A stretch of 44,364 nucleotides of DNA, taken from Bacteroidota bacterium (GTDB lineage Bacteria > Bacteroidota > Ignavibacteria > Kryptoniales > JAKASW01). Below the pieces are notes generated by a model, which saw nothing but the letters and a program-made list of their open reading frames with translations, did not search any database and was not told the origin of the DNA. Within the stretch, counting starts at the first letter, position 1. Each line of letters begins with the position of its first letter. The position numbers were made by a program, and so were the translations under genes. Shown here one piece after another: positions 31,036-40,321 of the stretch. The stretch covers positions 1-44,364 of the forward strand of contig JAJZVO010000036.1 in NCBI GenBank assembly GCA_021845665.1, given 5' to 3'.

Positions 31036-31718
31036 GCGAGAAACCGATTATACTCGTCATAGACGACGAGACACAGATACGCCGTCTGTTGGAGCTCACT
31101 CTCGAGTCGGATGGCTATTCAGTCCGTTTGGTCGGAGCGGGTAAAGAGGGAATTGCCAAAGCAGCATCAGAGCGGCCCGAGCTGATAATCCTCGATCTCG
31201 GTCTGCCGGACATCGACGGCGTCGAGGTCCTCAGGAAAATTCGCGATTGGTCTGAAGTTCCCGTGCTCGTCCTTTCGGTCCGCGACGCGGAAACCGATAT
31301 TGTGGCGTGTCTTGACGCCGGTGCCGACGATTATCTGACGAAGCCCTTCCGGACAGGCGAACTCCTCGCGCGTGTCCGCAACGCCCTGAGGCATCGTCCC
31401 TCCCAGCAGGATACAGCGGTATTCAGCGTGCACGACCTGCAGATCGATCTGACCGCGAGGACTGTAAAAAAAGGGAAGGAATACGTGAAGCTCACCGCAA
31501 CTGAGTATGCGCTCCTCTCGCTTTTTGTAAGGAATGCCGGGCGGGTTCTGACTCACAACTTCATTCTCGAACAGGTCTGGGGACCCGCATTTTCAGATGA
31601 GACGCAATATACACGGGTGTACGTCGGACAACTGCGGAAGAAGATCGAAGACGATCCTTCAAAACCGAAGATCATACTTACCGAATCGGGTATAGGTTAC
31701 AGGCTCAGTTCTGAGTAA
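31032..31718 (+). CDS. kdpE: Response regulator KdpE, apparently with a CTG start
   Basis: A protein of about 228 residues. The receiver domain has EKPIILVIDDETQIRRLLELTLE at the N-terminus (acidic pair DDE), phosphoacceptor D55 in LIILDLGLPDIDG, and YLTKPF with the conserved Lys. A C-terminal OmpR-type winged helix follows (LTATEYALLSLFVRNAGRVLTHNFILEQVWGP..YTRVYVGQLRKKIE). The first strand of the receiver lies upstream of any ATG, GTG or TTG. CTG 31032 sits five bases after GAGGAG (31021-31026) and overlaps the kdpD stop, so it is the best start candidate; starting at TTG 31089 would delete the active-site acidic residues. It should activate kdp and perhaps the barrel gene through the shared blocks. 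Confidence 0.92.
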   Translation: MSEKPIILVIDDETQIRRLLELTLESDGYSVRLVGAGKEGIAKAASERPELIILDLGLPDIDGVEVLRKIRDWSEVPVLVLSVRDAETDIVACLDAGADDYLTKPFRTGELLARVRNALRHRPSQQDTAVFSVHDLQIDLTARTVKKGKEYVKLTATEYALLSLFVRNAGRVLTHNFILEQVWGPAFSDETQYTRVYVGQLRKKIEDDPSKPKIILTESGIGYRLSSE

Positions 31719-31752
31719 ATTTTCCAACCGTGATTAAATAGAAGGTCCGTCT

Positions 31753-34095
31753 TTGAATAACCGTCTCAGACTTCTCAGAGCATTCTCATTATTCCTAATT
31801 GTCGTTTTTCCTGGAGCGAGCGAAGCTCAGTCGCCGGTGAAGTTCAAGCTCTCCGGCTCGGTCCGCGGCGTCGAAGGTCTCGGACCTCTCTCAGGTGCCA
31901 CGATACGTATCATGGGGACTTCTCTGGGCACGACGACAAACGCCGACGGTGTGTACAGACTCCTCCTACCAAGGGGAAATTACAGGATTGTGTTCAGCTA
32001 TGTCGGCTTTCGCTCGGATAGCGTTTCGATTGCAATCGGGTCGGAGGATGCGACATTGAATGTCTCCCTCCCGAGAGGCGAAGTGTCGCTACCGGAAGTT
32101 GTCGTTTATCCTGAATCATTTAATCAGGCTGATGAGATTATCCGGCGTGCGATCGCGGCCAAGGAAAAGTGGACAAAGAAGCTCGACTCATATGAGTTTG
32201 ATGCGTACACGAAGACCGTGTTGAGAGTCGACACCGGCAGAAAGTCGCCTCCGATTGCCGGCATTCTTGAAACACAGACGAAAGGTTATTGGCAATACCC
32301 CGACCGCTACAGAGAGGTGATAACCGCCAAGAGACAGACCGCAAACTTCACATCAAATCAGAATGTATTCACGGTGGGCAGAGTTCTCAACTTCAACGAC
32401 AACATTGTAAGAATAGACCGCTATTCAATACCAGGCCCGACGTCGCCTTCGGCGTTCAAACGTTACAGGTTTGTCATGCTCGATACATTAGGGGAGGGCG
32501 ATAACCGGGTCTTTCGAATCGAGGTTGTACCGAAAGACAATCCTTCGCCTGTCTTCAAAGGCATTATCGAAATATCCGGTAGTAGCTACGCCCTTCTTCA
32601 CTCCAGGCTTACACTTTCCGATCCTGTCGCGCTTGACCCGATAGAAGATGTGGTATACGACGAGGAGTTCGCTGAGTATGACAACCTTTGTTGGCTCCCG
32701 ATCGACATCAAAACGTCTTTCGCTGTCAAGTTCGTCTTTCCTCCGGTGCCTACGGTATTCTTTCAGAACACTTCAGTCCTTTACGATTACAGGATAAATG
32801 AGGCAATGCCGAAAGGAGTCTTCAGCCGGGATTTTGTTTTCGCACATCCAAGAGACGTATCTGCCGATTCGTCGGCCTGGAAGGATCAGCAGGTCCTTCC
32901 GCTTACAAGGGAAGAAGTGCGGGCGTACGAAAGGCTGGATAGCCTGACGCGGAATCTTCCCGTCTTCTGGAAAGTGTTATTGTATCTTACACGTTTGCCC
33001 GACCAATCTTTCTCGCTTCCATTTACATCGTTCTCGGATTTCTATCACTTCAACAGGGTCGAAGGCAACTATTTGGGCGTCGGTCTGACGAGCGGGTCGT
33101 ATCTTGGACCGGTCGGGCTGAAGGCGATAACAGGGTACGGTTTTGCAGATAGGATGTGGAAATATGATTTTCGGGCGGACTACGACTTTCCATTAGCGGA
33201 TGGCTTGACCGTCGGTGGAAGCGTCTTCAGACGGCTTTCAAACAGGGAGGAGGAAGATATCTACAGCCGTTTCGAAGTGACGGTCGGCGCGCTCCTCTAT
33301 CGGGATGATTATCGCGATTACTATTTGTCAAGAGGGTGGAGTGGGAATGTCAAGCTGAGACTCAATTCGAGTTTGGACGCAGGCGTGCGTTATGAAAATG
33401 CGGAACAAACAAGCGTCACCACGAATACTGACTACAGCATCTTCTCAGAAAATCATAGTTATCGCCCGAATCCATCCATTGATGAAGGCATGATGAGAAG
33501 CCTGGAGCTGTCGTTGAGTCTCGACACGCGAAAGCGTTTTGACTCGGACATGTCTATGCAGTCAAACCAGGGATCGAGCTACTGGGTCTGTAATGCTTCG
33601 CTGGAGGTGTCTTCACCACGTTACCTCAGCTCTTCATTTTCCTTCGAGCGTTATCATGCTGGCGCGATGAGACACCAGATGACGTTCGCGTCCAGCTTCG
33701 TCGACGTCTGGCTGATCGGGGGTTTCTCTCGGGGGAATCTGCCGATTCAGAGGATGTTTGAAATACAAACGGCCTACGGAGGATATGCGGAACAGCAGGT
33801 GTTGTCTACGCTGGCCATCCATCGGCTCCTCTCCGGCCGCACAATAGTGGGCGGAATTGAGCAGGATTTCCCGAGCAATCTCTTCAGGTGGTCAAATCTT
33901 CCGGTCATTAGAGATATATGGTTTGATCTGACGCTTTTTGCTCATGGCGCCGTGGCTGCCGGCTATCAGCCGATGGGCGAGGTCGGGTTCGGACTCCTCA
34001 ACGTTATCCCATTCATCCGGACCGACTTTACCTGGGGAGTCGCAGGGCTGTGCAAAGGGTTTGCCTGGACCGTCGAGACTACACTCGATCTATGA
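31753..34095 (+). CDS. DUF5686 family outer-membrane protein with carboxypeptidase-like regulatory domain
   Basis: A 780-residue protein starting at TTG 31753 with a signal peptide (LLRAFSLFLIVVFPGASEAQS). Residues 30-120 are a carboxypeptidase D regulatory-like domain (KLSGSVRGVEGLGPLSGATIRIMGTSLGTTTNADGVYRLLLPRGNYRIVFSYVGF), as found before TonB-dependent and related outer-membrane proteins. The rest matches DUF5686: ADEIIRRAIAAKEKWTKKLDSYEFDAYTKTVLR, NFNDNIVRIDRYSIPGPTSPSAFKRYRFVMLDTL, and a C-terminal barrel-like part with alternating aromatic strands ending GFAWTVETTLDL. The family is typical of Bacteroidota and relatives; its function is unknown. It is 34 bases behind kdpE and could be read through from it. 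Confidence 0.85.
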   Translation: MNNRLRLLRAFSLFLIVVFPGASEAQSPVKFKLSGSVRGVEGLGPLSGATIRIMGTSLGTTTNADGVYRLLLPRGNYRIVFSYVGFRSDSVSIAIGSEDATLNVSLPRGEVSLPEVVVYPESFNQADEIIRRAIAAKEKWTKKLDSYEFDAYTKTVLRVDTGRKSPPIAGILETQTKGYWQYPDRYREVITAKRQTANFTSNQNVFTVGRVLNFNDNIVRIDRYSIPGPTSPSAFKRYRFVMLDTLGEGDNRVFRIEVVPKDNPSPVFKGIIEISGSSYALLHSRLTLSDPVALDPIEDVVYDEEFAEYDNLCWLPIDIKTSFAVKFVFPPVPTVFFQNTSVLYDYRINEAMPKGVFSRDFVFAHPRDVSADSSAWKDQQVLPLTREEVRAYERLDSLTRNLPVFWKVLLYLTRLPDQSFSLPFTSFSDFYHFNRVEGNYLGVGLTSGSYLGPVGLKAITGYGFADRMWKYDFRADYDFPLADGLTVGGSVFRRLSNREEEDIYSRFEVTVGALLYRDDYRDYYLSRGWSGNVKLRLNSSLDAGVRYENAEQTSVTTNTDYSIFSENHSYRPNPSIDEGMMRSLELSLSLDTRKRFDSDMSMQSNQGSSYWVCNASLEVSSPRYLSSSFSFERYHAGAMRHQMTFASSFVDVWLIGGFSRGNLPIQRMFEIQTAYGGYAEQQVLSTLAIHRLLSGRTIVGGIEQDFPSNLFRWSNLPVIRDIWFDLTLFAHGAVAAGYQPMGEVGFGLLNVIPFIRTDFTWGVAGLCKGFAWTVETTLDL

Positions 34096-34252
34096 GCAGC
34101 GGTCGAGTGAGTGGGGACATATTTTCGGGCTTGATTACTGAAGTGCATTCGATAACATTTATGGCGGTTACAGCTTGGGGGCTTCGAATTTCCGAGAAGT
34201 TTTGCGGACTTCTGAATGAATACCGACCAAAAGACTTTTAGTGGAGACGACG

Positions 34253-34849
34253 ATGAAGACTCTGATCAGAAACGAAGCCGTTCGATTAGGCCTGGCCATC
34301 CTAATGTGTCTATCTGCCGACGCCTACGCACAGGGGAGTAGAACTATCAGATTGGCGCGAAAAGGCGATGTGATAAAGAAGTCGCTCCCAAACGCCACGA
34401 ACTTCTTCGTGAAGAAAGTAATTCTGAGCGATCATGACAAGGCCAAGATCAAGGCGCAGGGAAGTTTCTCTCCGCAGGTATCGCAACTGAAATTTTTCTA
34501 TGGCGAGGACGCTGCGCAGGAACTGGTCGGAACGGTGCTGTTCAACCGGATGATAACGCGCAATGGACCAGTTGAAGTGGGTATCGCTTTTACCCCCGCC
34601 GGTACTATCTCGAATGTCGTGGTCACACGCGCGTCCGCTCGAATGAAACCGTGGATCGAAACAGCGATTAGCGAAGGGGTTCTGAAGAATCTGATCGGGA
34701 TCGGGAGTGATGCTTTGTCAGACCCTATGAAGAAAGTTTCCGAGAGCGACCTCGGGCCGCATGCGTACCAAATTGCAAAGGTTGTCACCGCTGCGGTTAT
34801 TCAGGGAGTGGTGTATTACGATATTCTCTTCAAGCCGCTACAGAGGTGA
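34253..34849 (+). CDS. Secreted protein of unknown function
   Basis: A 198-residue protein. GGAG (34244-34247) precedes ATG 34253, which gives a clear signal peptide (LIRNEAVRLGLAILMCLSADAYAQG). The mature part (about 170 residues) has alternating strands and helices: FFVKKVILSDHDKAKI, LKFFYGEDAAQELVGTVLFNRMITRNGPVEVGIAFTPAGTISNVVVTRAS, KPWIETAISEG. The layout GPVEVGIAFTPAGTISNVVV is reminiscent of FMN-binding domains that ride on periplasmic redox proteins, but the conserved Thr of covalent flavinylation is not evident. It may belong with the DUF5686 gene 157 bases upstream. The family is uncertain. Confidence 0.55.
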   Translation: MKTLIRNEAVRLGLAILMCLSADAYAQGSRTIRLARKGDVIKKSLPNATNFFVKKVILSDHDKAKIKAQGSFSPQVSQLKFFYGEDAAQELVGTVLFNRMITRNGPVEVGIAFTPAGTISNVVVTRASARMKPWIETAISEGVLKNLIGIGSDALSDPMKKVSESDLGPHAYQIAKVVTAAVIQGVVYYDILFKPLQR

Positions 34850-35045
34850 TGGCTGGACTTTCGGGGAGAGCACCTTGCTTGTCAGTAAGACAAGACTACC
34901 TTCGTGAAAGGTCCCACCTGAATCTTCATCGGCGGACACCGTCAAAGACTCTTCGTTTGCGAACTCGCTTAGAGTAACCATGAATTCCTTGAGGCGCAGC
35001 GAGTGTTTCAGTCGATTCACATCTTCACGTATGAGGAAAACACAG

Positions 35046-36170
35046 ATGAAACAAAAGCTTCAGCTTGTCCTTGTGATTACCACATGCCTGGTCTTCTCTT
35101 TCCAATTAACCTCTTGTTCTTTCCTTGTTACCAAACCCGAGACGGTCAGCAGCGGCATAATCGATGCGGATAACTCGGACATTCAATATATAGGCAGATT
35201 TGATTTCTCAAATCCGAAAAGAGTCGTCTTTGACTGGGCCGGGGTCTACATCTGTGCGAAGTTCACCGGAACGAGCTGTGCAGTGAGGCTGAAGGATTCT
35301 ACCGACGAATACGCGGTCATCATCGACCATCGTGCACCGAGACTCTTTATACCCGACAGTAATGGAATCACGACCGTCGCCGCAGGACTGTCCGATTCTG
35401 TGCCGCACACGATCATGATTCAGAAGAGAACCGAGCCTCTTGTGGGACGTGGTGTGTTCATTGGATTTGTGCTCGACAAGGGGGCCATGCTTTTGCCGCC
35501 GGGTCCGCGTCCGGAAAGGAGAATAGAGTTCATCGGAAACTCGATAACTTCGGGGTTCGGAGTGCTCGGAGATTCTGCAAATTGCAATTTCAGTCCGCAG
35601 ACGGAGGATGCCGGGATGTCGTACGCATCGCAGGTGGCGAGGGACCTCCACGCCGATTACCACCTGATTTCCTATTCAGGCAGAGGCGTGGTTCGCAATT
35701 ACGGTGACAGCAACAGAACTTCGGTCGATCCGATGCCCGCCCTTTACGACAGGACCTGCTGCTTCGACTCGACTCTGAAATGGAATTTCAGCTCATGGGT
35801 GCCGCAGGTCGTCGTGATCAACCTCGGCACGAACGATTATTCTACTCATCCATATCCGGACTCGTCCGTATTCAAAGAAGGCTACGAAAGACTGATCGAC
35901 CGCGTGCGGGCATATTATCCGGGAGTGACGATCTTCTGTGTCAGCGGTCCCATGATTGGCCAGCCATGCACCGGTTACGTGCGCGATGTCGTGGAGCATG
36001 AGCGAAGACTCGAGGGCCGCGATAAGGACGTCTACTTCATCGATATTCGGAGGTCGATAATGAATGACCACGATTGGGGCTGCGACATGCATCCGAACGT
36101 GTATGGGTCGATGAAGATGGCGGAAGTTGTAGTGCCGATCATCAGACTCTGGATGAATTGGCAAGTTTAA
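35046..36170 (+). CDS. SGNH-fold esterase lipoprotein (carbohydrate esterase family 2 type)
   Basis: A 374-residue protein from ATG 35046, preceded by AGGAAAA. The N-terminus is a lipoprotein signal (LQLVLVITTCLVFSFQLTSC) with the lipid-bearing Cys in LTSC. Residues 40-150 look like the jelly-roll domain of CE2 esterases (IGRFDFSNPKRVVFDWAGVYICAKFTGTSCAVRLKD). An SGNH hydrolase follows, with block I GNSITSGFG (Ser nucleophile), SYSGRG, block III NLGTNDYS and the Asp-His end DWGCDMHPNVYG. CE2 enzymes remove acetyl groups from xylan or other polysaccharides. It is probably anchored in a membrane and faces the periplasm or outside. It stands alone; a strong hairpin covers its stop. Confidence 0.88.
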   Translation: MKQKLQLVLVITTCLVFSFQLTSCSFLVTKPETVSSGIIDADNSDIQYIGRFDFSNPKRVVFDWAGVYICAKFTGTSCAVRLKDSTDEYAVIIDHRAPRLFIPDSNGITTVAAGLSDSVPHTIMIQKRTEPLVGRGVFIGFVLDKGAMLLPPGPRPERRIEFIGNSITSGFGVLGDSANCNFSPQTEDAGMSYASQVARDLHADYHLISYSGRGVVRNYGDSNRTSVDPMPALYDRTCCFDSTLKWNFSSWVPQVVVINLGTNDYSTHPYPDSSVFKEGYERLIDRVRAYYPGVTIFCVSGPMIGQPCTGYVRDVVEHERRLEGRDKDVYFIDIRRSIMNDHDWGCDMHPNVYGSMKMAEVVVPIIRLWMNWQV

Positions 36171-36201
36171 TAGGGCTTCTCTAAAAGCCTTTTAAACTTG
36201 C
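36161..36201 (+). terminator. Strong hairpin at the end of the esterase gene
   Basis: GCAAGTTTAA (36161-36170, includes the stop codon) pairs perfectly with TTAAACTTGC (36192-36201). Inside it GGCTT (36174-36178) pairs with AAGCC (36185-36189), and TTTT follows the inner stem. A likely transcription terminator, possibly in both directions. Confidence 0.7.
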
Positions 36202-36359
36202 AGCCGAAGGGCGAATGAATTATACTATCGAAAACAAGGTGGGACAGCAAGATCGGGAGCGATCAGTTGTCGTGTTCATTGAGTATACCAGAGACTAATC
36301 TCCGAAAAACAGAGAGCTGCATCAGCACTTATTACCATAATTAATAAACAGGAGACACA

Positions 36360-36950
36360 ATGGACGGTACTTCTCAGATAGAAATAAAAGACGGGACGGG
36401 TAATCCCGCGCCGCTCGGACTTCTTGCTTTCGGCATGACGACAGTCCTTCTGAACTTTCACAACGCAGGATTCTTCGGACTCGGTTCGATGATACTGGCG
36501 ATGGGGATTTTTTACGGGGGGATTGCACAGGTCATTGCCGGGGCGATGGAGTGGAAGAAGGGGAATACTTTCGGCCTCGTTGCTTTCTCTTCCTACGGCC
36601 TGTTCTGGCTTACATTCGTGGGTCTTATTGTGATGCCGAAGCTCGGCTGGATCGGTGCAGTCAGTGGTGCAGGTCTGGCTTGGTACCTCGCCATGTGGGG
36701 GCTGTTTACACTCCTGATGTTTTTCGGAACGCTTAAGCTGAACAGAGCCCTCCAGATCGTCTTTGCAACTTTGACCATTTTGTTTTTCCTCCTCGCGATT
36801 TCGACAGCCACCGGAAGCGCGGGTCTCGGTACATTTGCAGGCTACGAAGGAATCCTGTGCGGTGCGTCTGCTATATATACCGGCATTGCCCAGGTACTGA
36901 ACGAAGTGTATGGAAAAACCGTCCTCCCGCTCGGAGTGATTACCAGGTAA
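36360..36950 (+). CDS. Acetate/succinate transporter of the GPR1/FUN34/YaaH (SatP) family
   Basis: A 196-residue protein with ACAGGAGACACA just in front of ATG 36360. It carries the family signature [23 protein letters not shown] at residues 15-37 and six hydrophobic segments spaced evenly to residue 185, ending in [14 protein letters not shown]. Members take up acetate, succinate or related small acids, or ammonia. It stands alone, with the esterase terminator upstream and a convergent M28 peptidase gene downstream. Acetate released by the esterase could be a substrate, but this is only suggested by adjacency. Confidence 0.9.
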   Translation: MDGTSQIEIKDGTGNPAPLGLLAFGMTTVLLNFHNAGFFGLGSMILAMGIFYGGIAQVIAGAMEWKKGNTFGLVAFSSYGLFWLTFVGLIVMPKLGWIGAVSGAGLAWYLAMWGLFTLLMFFGTLKLNRALQIVFATLTILFFLLAISTATGSAGLGTFAGYEGILCGASAIYTGIAQVLNEVYGKTVLPLGVITR

Positions 36951-37088
36951 AGTTCTCCGGCCGGCCCGGCGAAGACAACAGACGGAGTTTATCGTGCCCA
37001 TCGCAATATATTTTCCCTGGGAGCTTGCTTAATAGCGGCTTGAAAAGCATGTTATCGAAAATGTCGATAAAAGAATAGTCGGCTCGCG

Positions 37089-39428
37089 TCAGAAAGTATA
37101 ACTCCTGAATACCAGCGACGCGTCGGTTGTGACGAATGGCTGACGCATTATCGATGCCGGTCGCGGATATTTCGGCAGCCTTCCGGCTTCGGGAAGTCCG
37201 GCGACGACTTCCACCGCGGTGAGCTTCAGTCTCTGTCCGACCGGGATGACAAATGAGATTGCGCTTCCGCTATCGGGGATTCCGTAGTAGTGCAGGACCC
37301 ACCTGTTCCTTTTGCCGATGGGGAAGATAGCCGAAGAGTCCGAAATTACCTTGCCGTTTAGGGCGGAAGAGAGTATCTGTGCCCCTTGTTCGGCGGTTAG
37401 CGTGACGTTCCTTGTGCCAGGCGTAGGTTTGAGAAGGAGCTGCATGAACTGAGCTCCCCTGAAAGTCGAATCGACCGTCATAGTGATCGAGGCCGGCTCT
37501 ATGCTCAAGGGTCGGGCCTTGCCCACCATGGCCGGTTTCCGCCACCAGTCGGGGAAGAAATCGGGCAGTGTGTCGGCAAAGACGCGGTACTTCATAAACT
37601 GTGACGTCCATTCGTCCGGCGAACTGTCGAATGATATCCAGTACGCAGTCGAGTCGTTTGTGTCGAGCGCGTAGTCGATGCTGTCGGCTTTCGGATGCCT
37701 GGCATCAAGGTGGTGATTCAGGAGCGCGACTCCCGCGAATATGACGGCGGCAGCAAACGTCGCGACAGGGAGGATCCACTTGTTCGGGGCTGTCACAATG
37801 GCGATATGAGGAAGGAGTATCTCGACCGTAAGCGTAACGAGAACCTCGATCCCAACGATGATGCCTGGTAAGACGCCAGTCAGGTATAGAAGGTAAGAGG
37901 TCGATGTCGTTAGATAAACGCCGGGTATGGCACAGATGAGCAGGGCCAGCATAATCATCGGAGACCTGAAGTCCGACTTCGGACCGAAAAAGAAGAACAA
38001 TAGCGCAAGGAGACTGAAGATGAGGGGCCACTGAAAAAGGTAGGCTCCCTGCGGCGCATAATATGTCGCGGCTACGGCGGCAACCAGCCACCAAAAGAGG
38101 GCGCCGACAGCCATTTCGGACGACCTGAAGTACTTTCGTAGAAAGACGTAGTACGCCGCGGTCAGCGCTATTGCCGTCAGAATAATTGCGCAAAGGAAAA
38201 GCCAGTCACCGTAGAACGCCCCGAAGTAGAAATGCTCTGCCTCCGGATAAGTTGACTGTAATGCCTTCCAAAAAAAATAAGTTCCGACCCCGAGCAATCC
38301 CGGCGGAATCATCGTTAAGATTACACTCACGATAGCTTTAGGAAGTTTGATGACCTTCTTCGCATTACCGACATACACTGCAAATATGAAAAGGATCAAG
38401 GCCAGGATCGTAATCGCGGTTATCATGGTCGACGGGTAAATAATGAACGTCGGCCAGAAGAAATTGAAGTAAGTATAATCCACATACTTTGGCCCGGGGA
38501 GAGAATCGCTGCCGAATGTCCTGGCAAGCGAGAGTGCATACGAACCGTCGTGCTGGATACTCGATTCATGAATATTCGGGTAGTTGTCCATCTCGCTGTG
38601 GTAATGCTCGCAATCTCCAATGAAGGCGAAGTTGAGCCCGGCTACACCCCTTGCCTTCAGCCATGTGAAATCTGTATTGTTAGGGAGATGTTTATAGGCT
38701 TCCTCAGAAATTGAAGTAGCGACTGGGTTGGAAACCGACGAGGCGAGTTGACTGATCAGCCATCCATTCCCATTGCCGGAAGAGCTGTCCGGGCTTGTCT
38801 CGAACATAATGGAAGGTCCGCTCGTACCGCGCGCCTCGAAGTTGAGAGCGACGCCGATCTGGTGAACGAGTCTCTTGTTGTCGGCTACAGCCTGCCCACC
38901 CATCATCCCATTCTCTTCGCCATCTGTGAATATGGCTATCACATCGTTCTTCAGAGGATGCGAAGCTCTCAGCGCACGGAGAGTTTCAAGAAGTGTTGCG
39001 ACGCCTGAACCGTCGTCACTGGCTCCCGGCCCCGTCGGCACGGAGTCGTAATGCGCCATCAAGAGAACTGCCTTTGTATTTGCGGTCCCTGCAATGCGAG
39101 CGACGATGTTTACGACGTATGCGGCGTAATGAATTCCCGAGTATGACCCTGTAACGAGTGCCGTGTCGAGCTTCGGGTCGAGACCGATCCCTTTCAATTC
39201 CCTGACAATGTAATTGCGGACGCTGACGTTCGCGGCAGAACCGAGCGGATGGGGCACCCGAGCCATTTCCTTTATGTATCCAGCAGCCCTATCTGCCGAG
39301 AAAAGGGAGTCCGGCGCCGTGGCCGGAAGCGGTCCCGGCGGCTGAAGGTCGTAAAGTGCCGATATGACAATGGCGACGATGAATAGGAACGTCACCAGCG
39401 CCGCGTTATTTGGTCTTACACTGTTCAT
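37089..39428 (-). CDS. Membrane-bound M28 family zinc metallopeptidase
   Basis: A 779-residue protein. One N-terminal membrane anchor (ALVTFLFIVAIVISALYDL) precedes a peptidase domain (about 50-300) with the M28 metal ligands: LMAHYDSVPTGPGASDDGSG (His, Asp), FTDGEENGMMGG (Glu-Glu), FEARGTSGPSIMFET (Glu-Ala-Arg-Gly) and CEHYHSEMDNYPNI (His). A second block of eight or so membrane helices (about 330-560) and a C-terminal extracytoplasmic beta domain of about 190 residues follow. This resembles the endoplasmic-reticulum Fxna-type aminopeptidases and their bacterial relatives. Its cellular substrate is unknown. It converges on the SatP gene, with about 140 bases between the two ends. Confidence 0.88.
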   Translation of the reverse strand: MNSVRPNNAALVTFLFIVAIVISALYDLQPPGPLPATAPDSLFSADRAAGYIKEMARVPHPLGSAANVSVRNYIVRELKGIGLDPKLDTALVTGSYSGIHYAAYVVNIVARIAGTANTKAVLLMAHYDSVPTGPGASDDGSGVATLLETLRALRASHPLKNDVIAIFTDGEENGMMGGQAVADNKRLVHQIGVALNFEARGTSGPSIMFETSPDSSSGNGNGWLISQLASSVSNPVATSISEEAYKHLPNNTDFTWLKARGVAGLNFAFIGDCEHYHSEMDNYPNIHESSIQHDGSYALSLARTFGSDSLPGPKYVDYTYFNFFWPTFIIYPSTMITAITILALILFIFAVYVGNAKKVIKLPKAIVSVILTMIPPGLLGVGTYFFWKALQSTYPEAEHFYFGAFYGDWLFLCAIILTAIALTAAYYVFLRKYFRSSEMAVGALFWWLVAAVAATYYAPQGAYLFQWPLIFSLLALLFFFFGPKSDFRSPMIMLALLICAIPGVYLTTSTSYLLYLTGVLPGIIVGIEVLVTLTVEILLPHIAIVTAPNKWILPVATFAAAVIFAGVALLNHHLDARHPKADSIDYALDTNDSTAYWISFDSSPDEWTSQFMKYRVFADTLPDFFPDWWRKPAMVGKARPLSIEPASITMTVDSTFRGAQFMQLLLKPTPGTRNVTLTAEQGAQILSSALNGKVISDSSAIFPIGKRNRWVLHYYGIPDSGSAISFVIPVGQRLKLTAVEVVAGLPEAGRLPKYPRPASIMRQPFVTTDASLVFRSYTF

Positions 39429-39688
39429 CTTGAAATCAAACTATTTTAGCAAATAAATCCGTGATTTCACAGGGCGAAAGAAAACCATTTTCTCCTCAAC
39501 CGCGAGGGATGCAAAGAACGTACTGAGGCTACGAGAAGGAAGCGTGCTCCCCCTCGGTCGGACATGCGTCATGTCTCCGTTTGTAGTCGAGACACTGCGT
39601 TGCCCGGGAGAAACCGAAACGGGAGTGCCGGGTGAAGACGAATGCGGAGAGCTCAACAGTACTCTCCTGTTTCGACGGCGGTTCCGTC

Positions 39689-40309
39689 TCAATCGAAATC
39701 GGCGGGCAGATCGGGATTGCGATGGTGCTCGAAGAATCTTCTCAGCTGACTAATGGTAGTACGCGCGGAGGAAAGTGCGGGTATGTCGTCTTCCAGGAAC
39801 CAATCGACGCCATCCGTTTCAATGCTCGTCGTCTTCTTTCCTCCCTTGAGTTCGCATAAGAAGAATAGCTTGTATACATGATAAGGGAAGGGAGGGGTGT
39901 GCCCCTGTTTTGCGCGGTCGAAGATGGCCAGCACCTTGGTGGTCTTCACTTGAAATCCGGACTCCTCAAATACTTCGCGCTCGACCGACTGCGAGGGCGT
40001 TTCATTCGGATCGGCCCACCCCCCGGGAAGAGTCCATCCTCCGTCGGATTTTTCTTTAACCAGGAGGACTTTATCGTCCTTGAAGACCACTCCACGAACG
40101 TCGACTCTCGGAGTCATGTAACCTTCGACATCCTGGAACAAACCCTTGATGTAACCGAAGTCGGCATCCGAATTCGATGCCATCATCTCGGCCGCTATGT
40201 CCAGGATGTGATTATATCGTTCTCTCTCGAAATCGTTCTGAGAAAAAGTGAGTCCGTTCTGAGCTTCCGCCTGAAGGCTCTTCGCCCATTTCAACCATTT
40301 CGGTTCCAT
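39689..40309 (-). CDS. Nudix hydrolase with N-terminal NUDIX_N domain
   Basis: A 206-residue protein. The N-terminal 60 residues (KWAKSLQAEAQNGLTFSQNDFERERYNHILDIAAEMM) match the helical NUDIX_N domain found in ADP-ribose or nucleoside-diphosphate-linked hydrolases. The Nudix box is complete: GGWADPNETPSQSVEREVFEESGF (G-x5-E-x7-REVxEExGF), preceded by DVRGVVFKDDKVLLVKEKSDGGWTLPGG. It hydrolyses a nucleoside diphosphate derivative, with magnesium bound by the Glu residues. The substrate is not readable. It is followed after 12 bases on the same strand by... it lies downstream of the ICMT-like gene (40322-40909), and the two are probably one transcript. Confidence 0.9.
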   Translation of the reverse strand: MEPKWLKWAKSLQAEAQNGLTFSQNDFERERYNHILDIAAEMMASNSDADFGYIKGLFQDVEGYMTPRVDVRGVVFKDDKVLLVKEKSDGGWTLPGGWADPNETPSQSVEREVFEESGFQVKTTKVLAIFDRAKQGHTPPFPYHVYKLFFLCELKGGKKTTSIETDGVDWFLEDDIPALSSARTTISQLRRFFEHHRNPDLPADFD

Positions 40310-40321
40310 TCGTGCTCCTTG

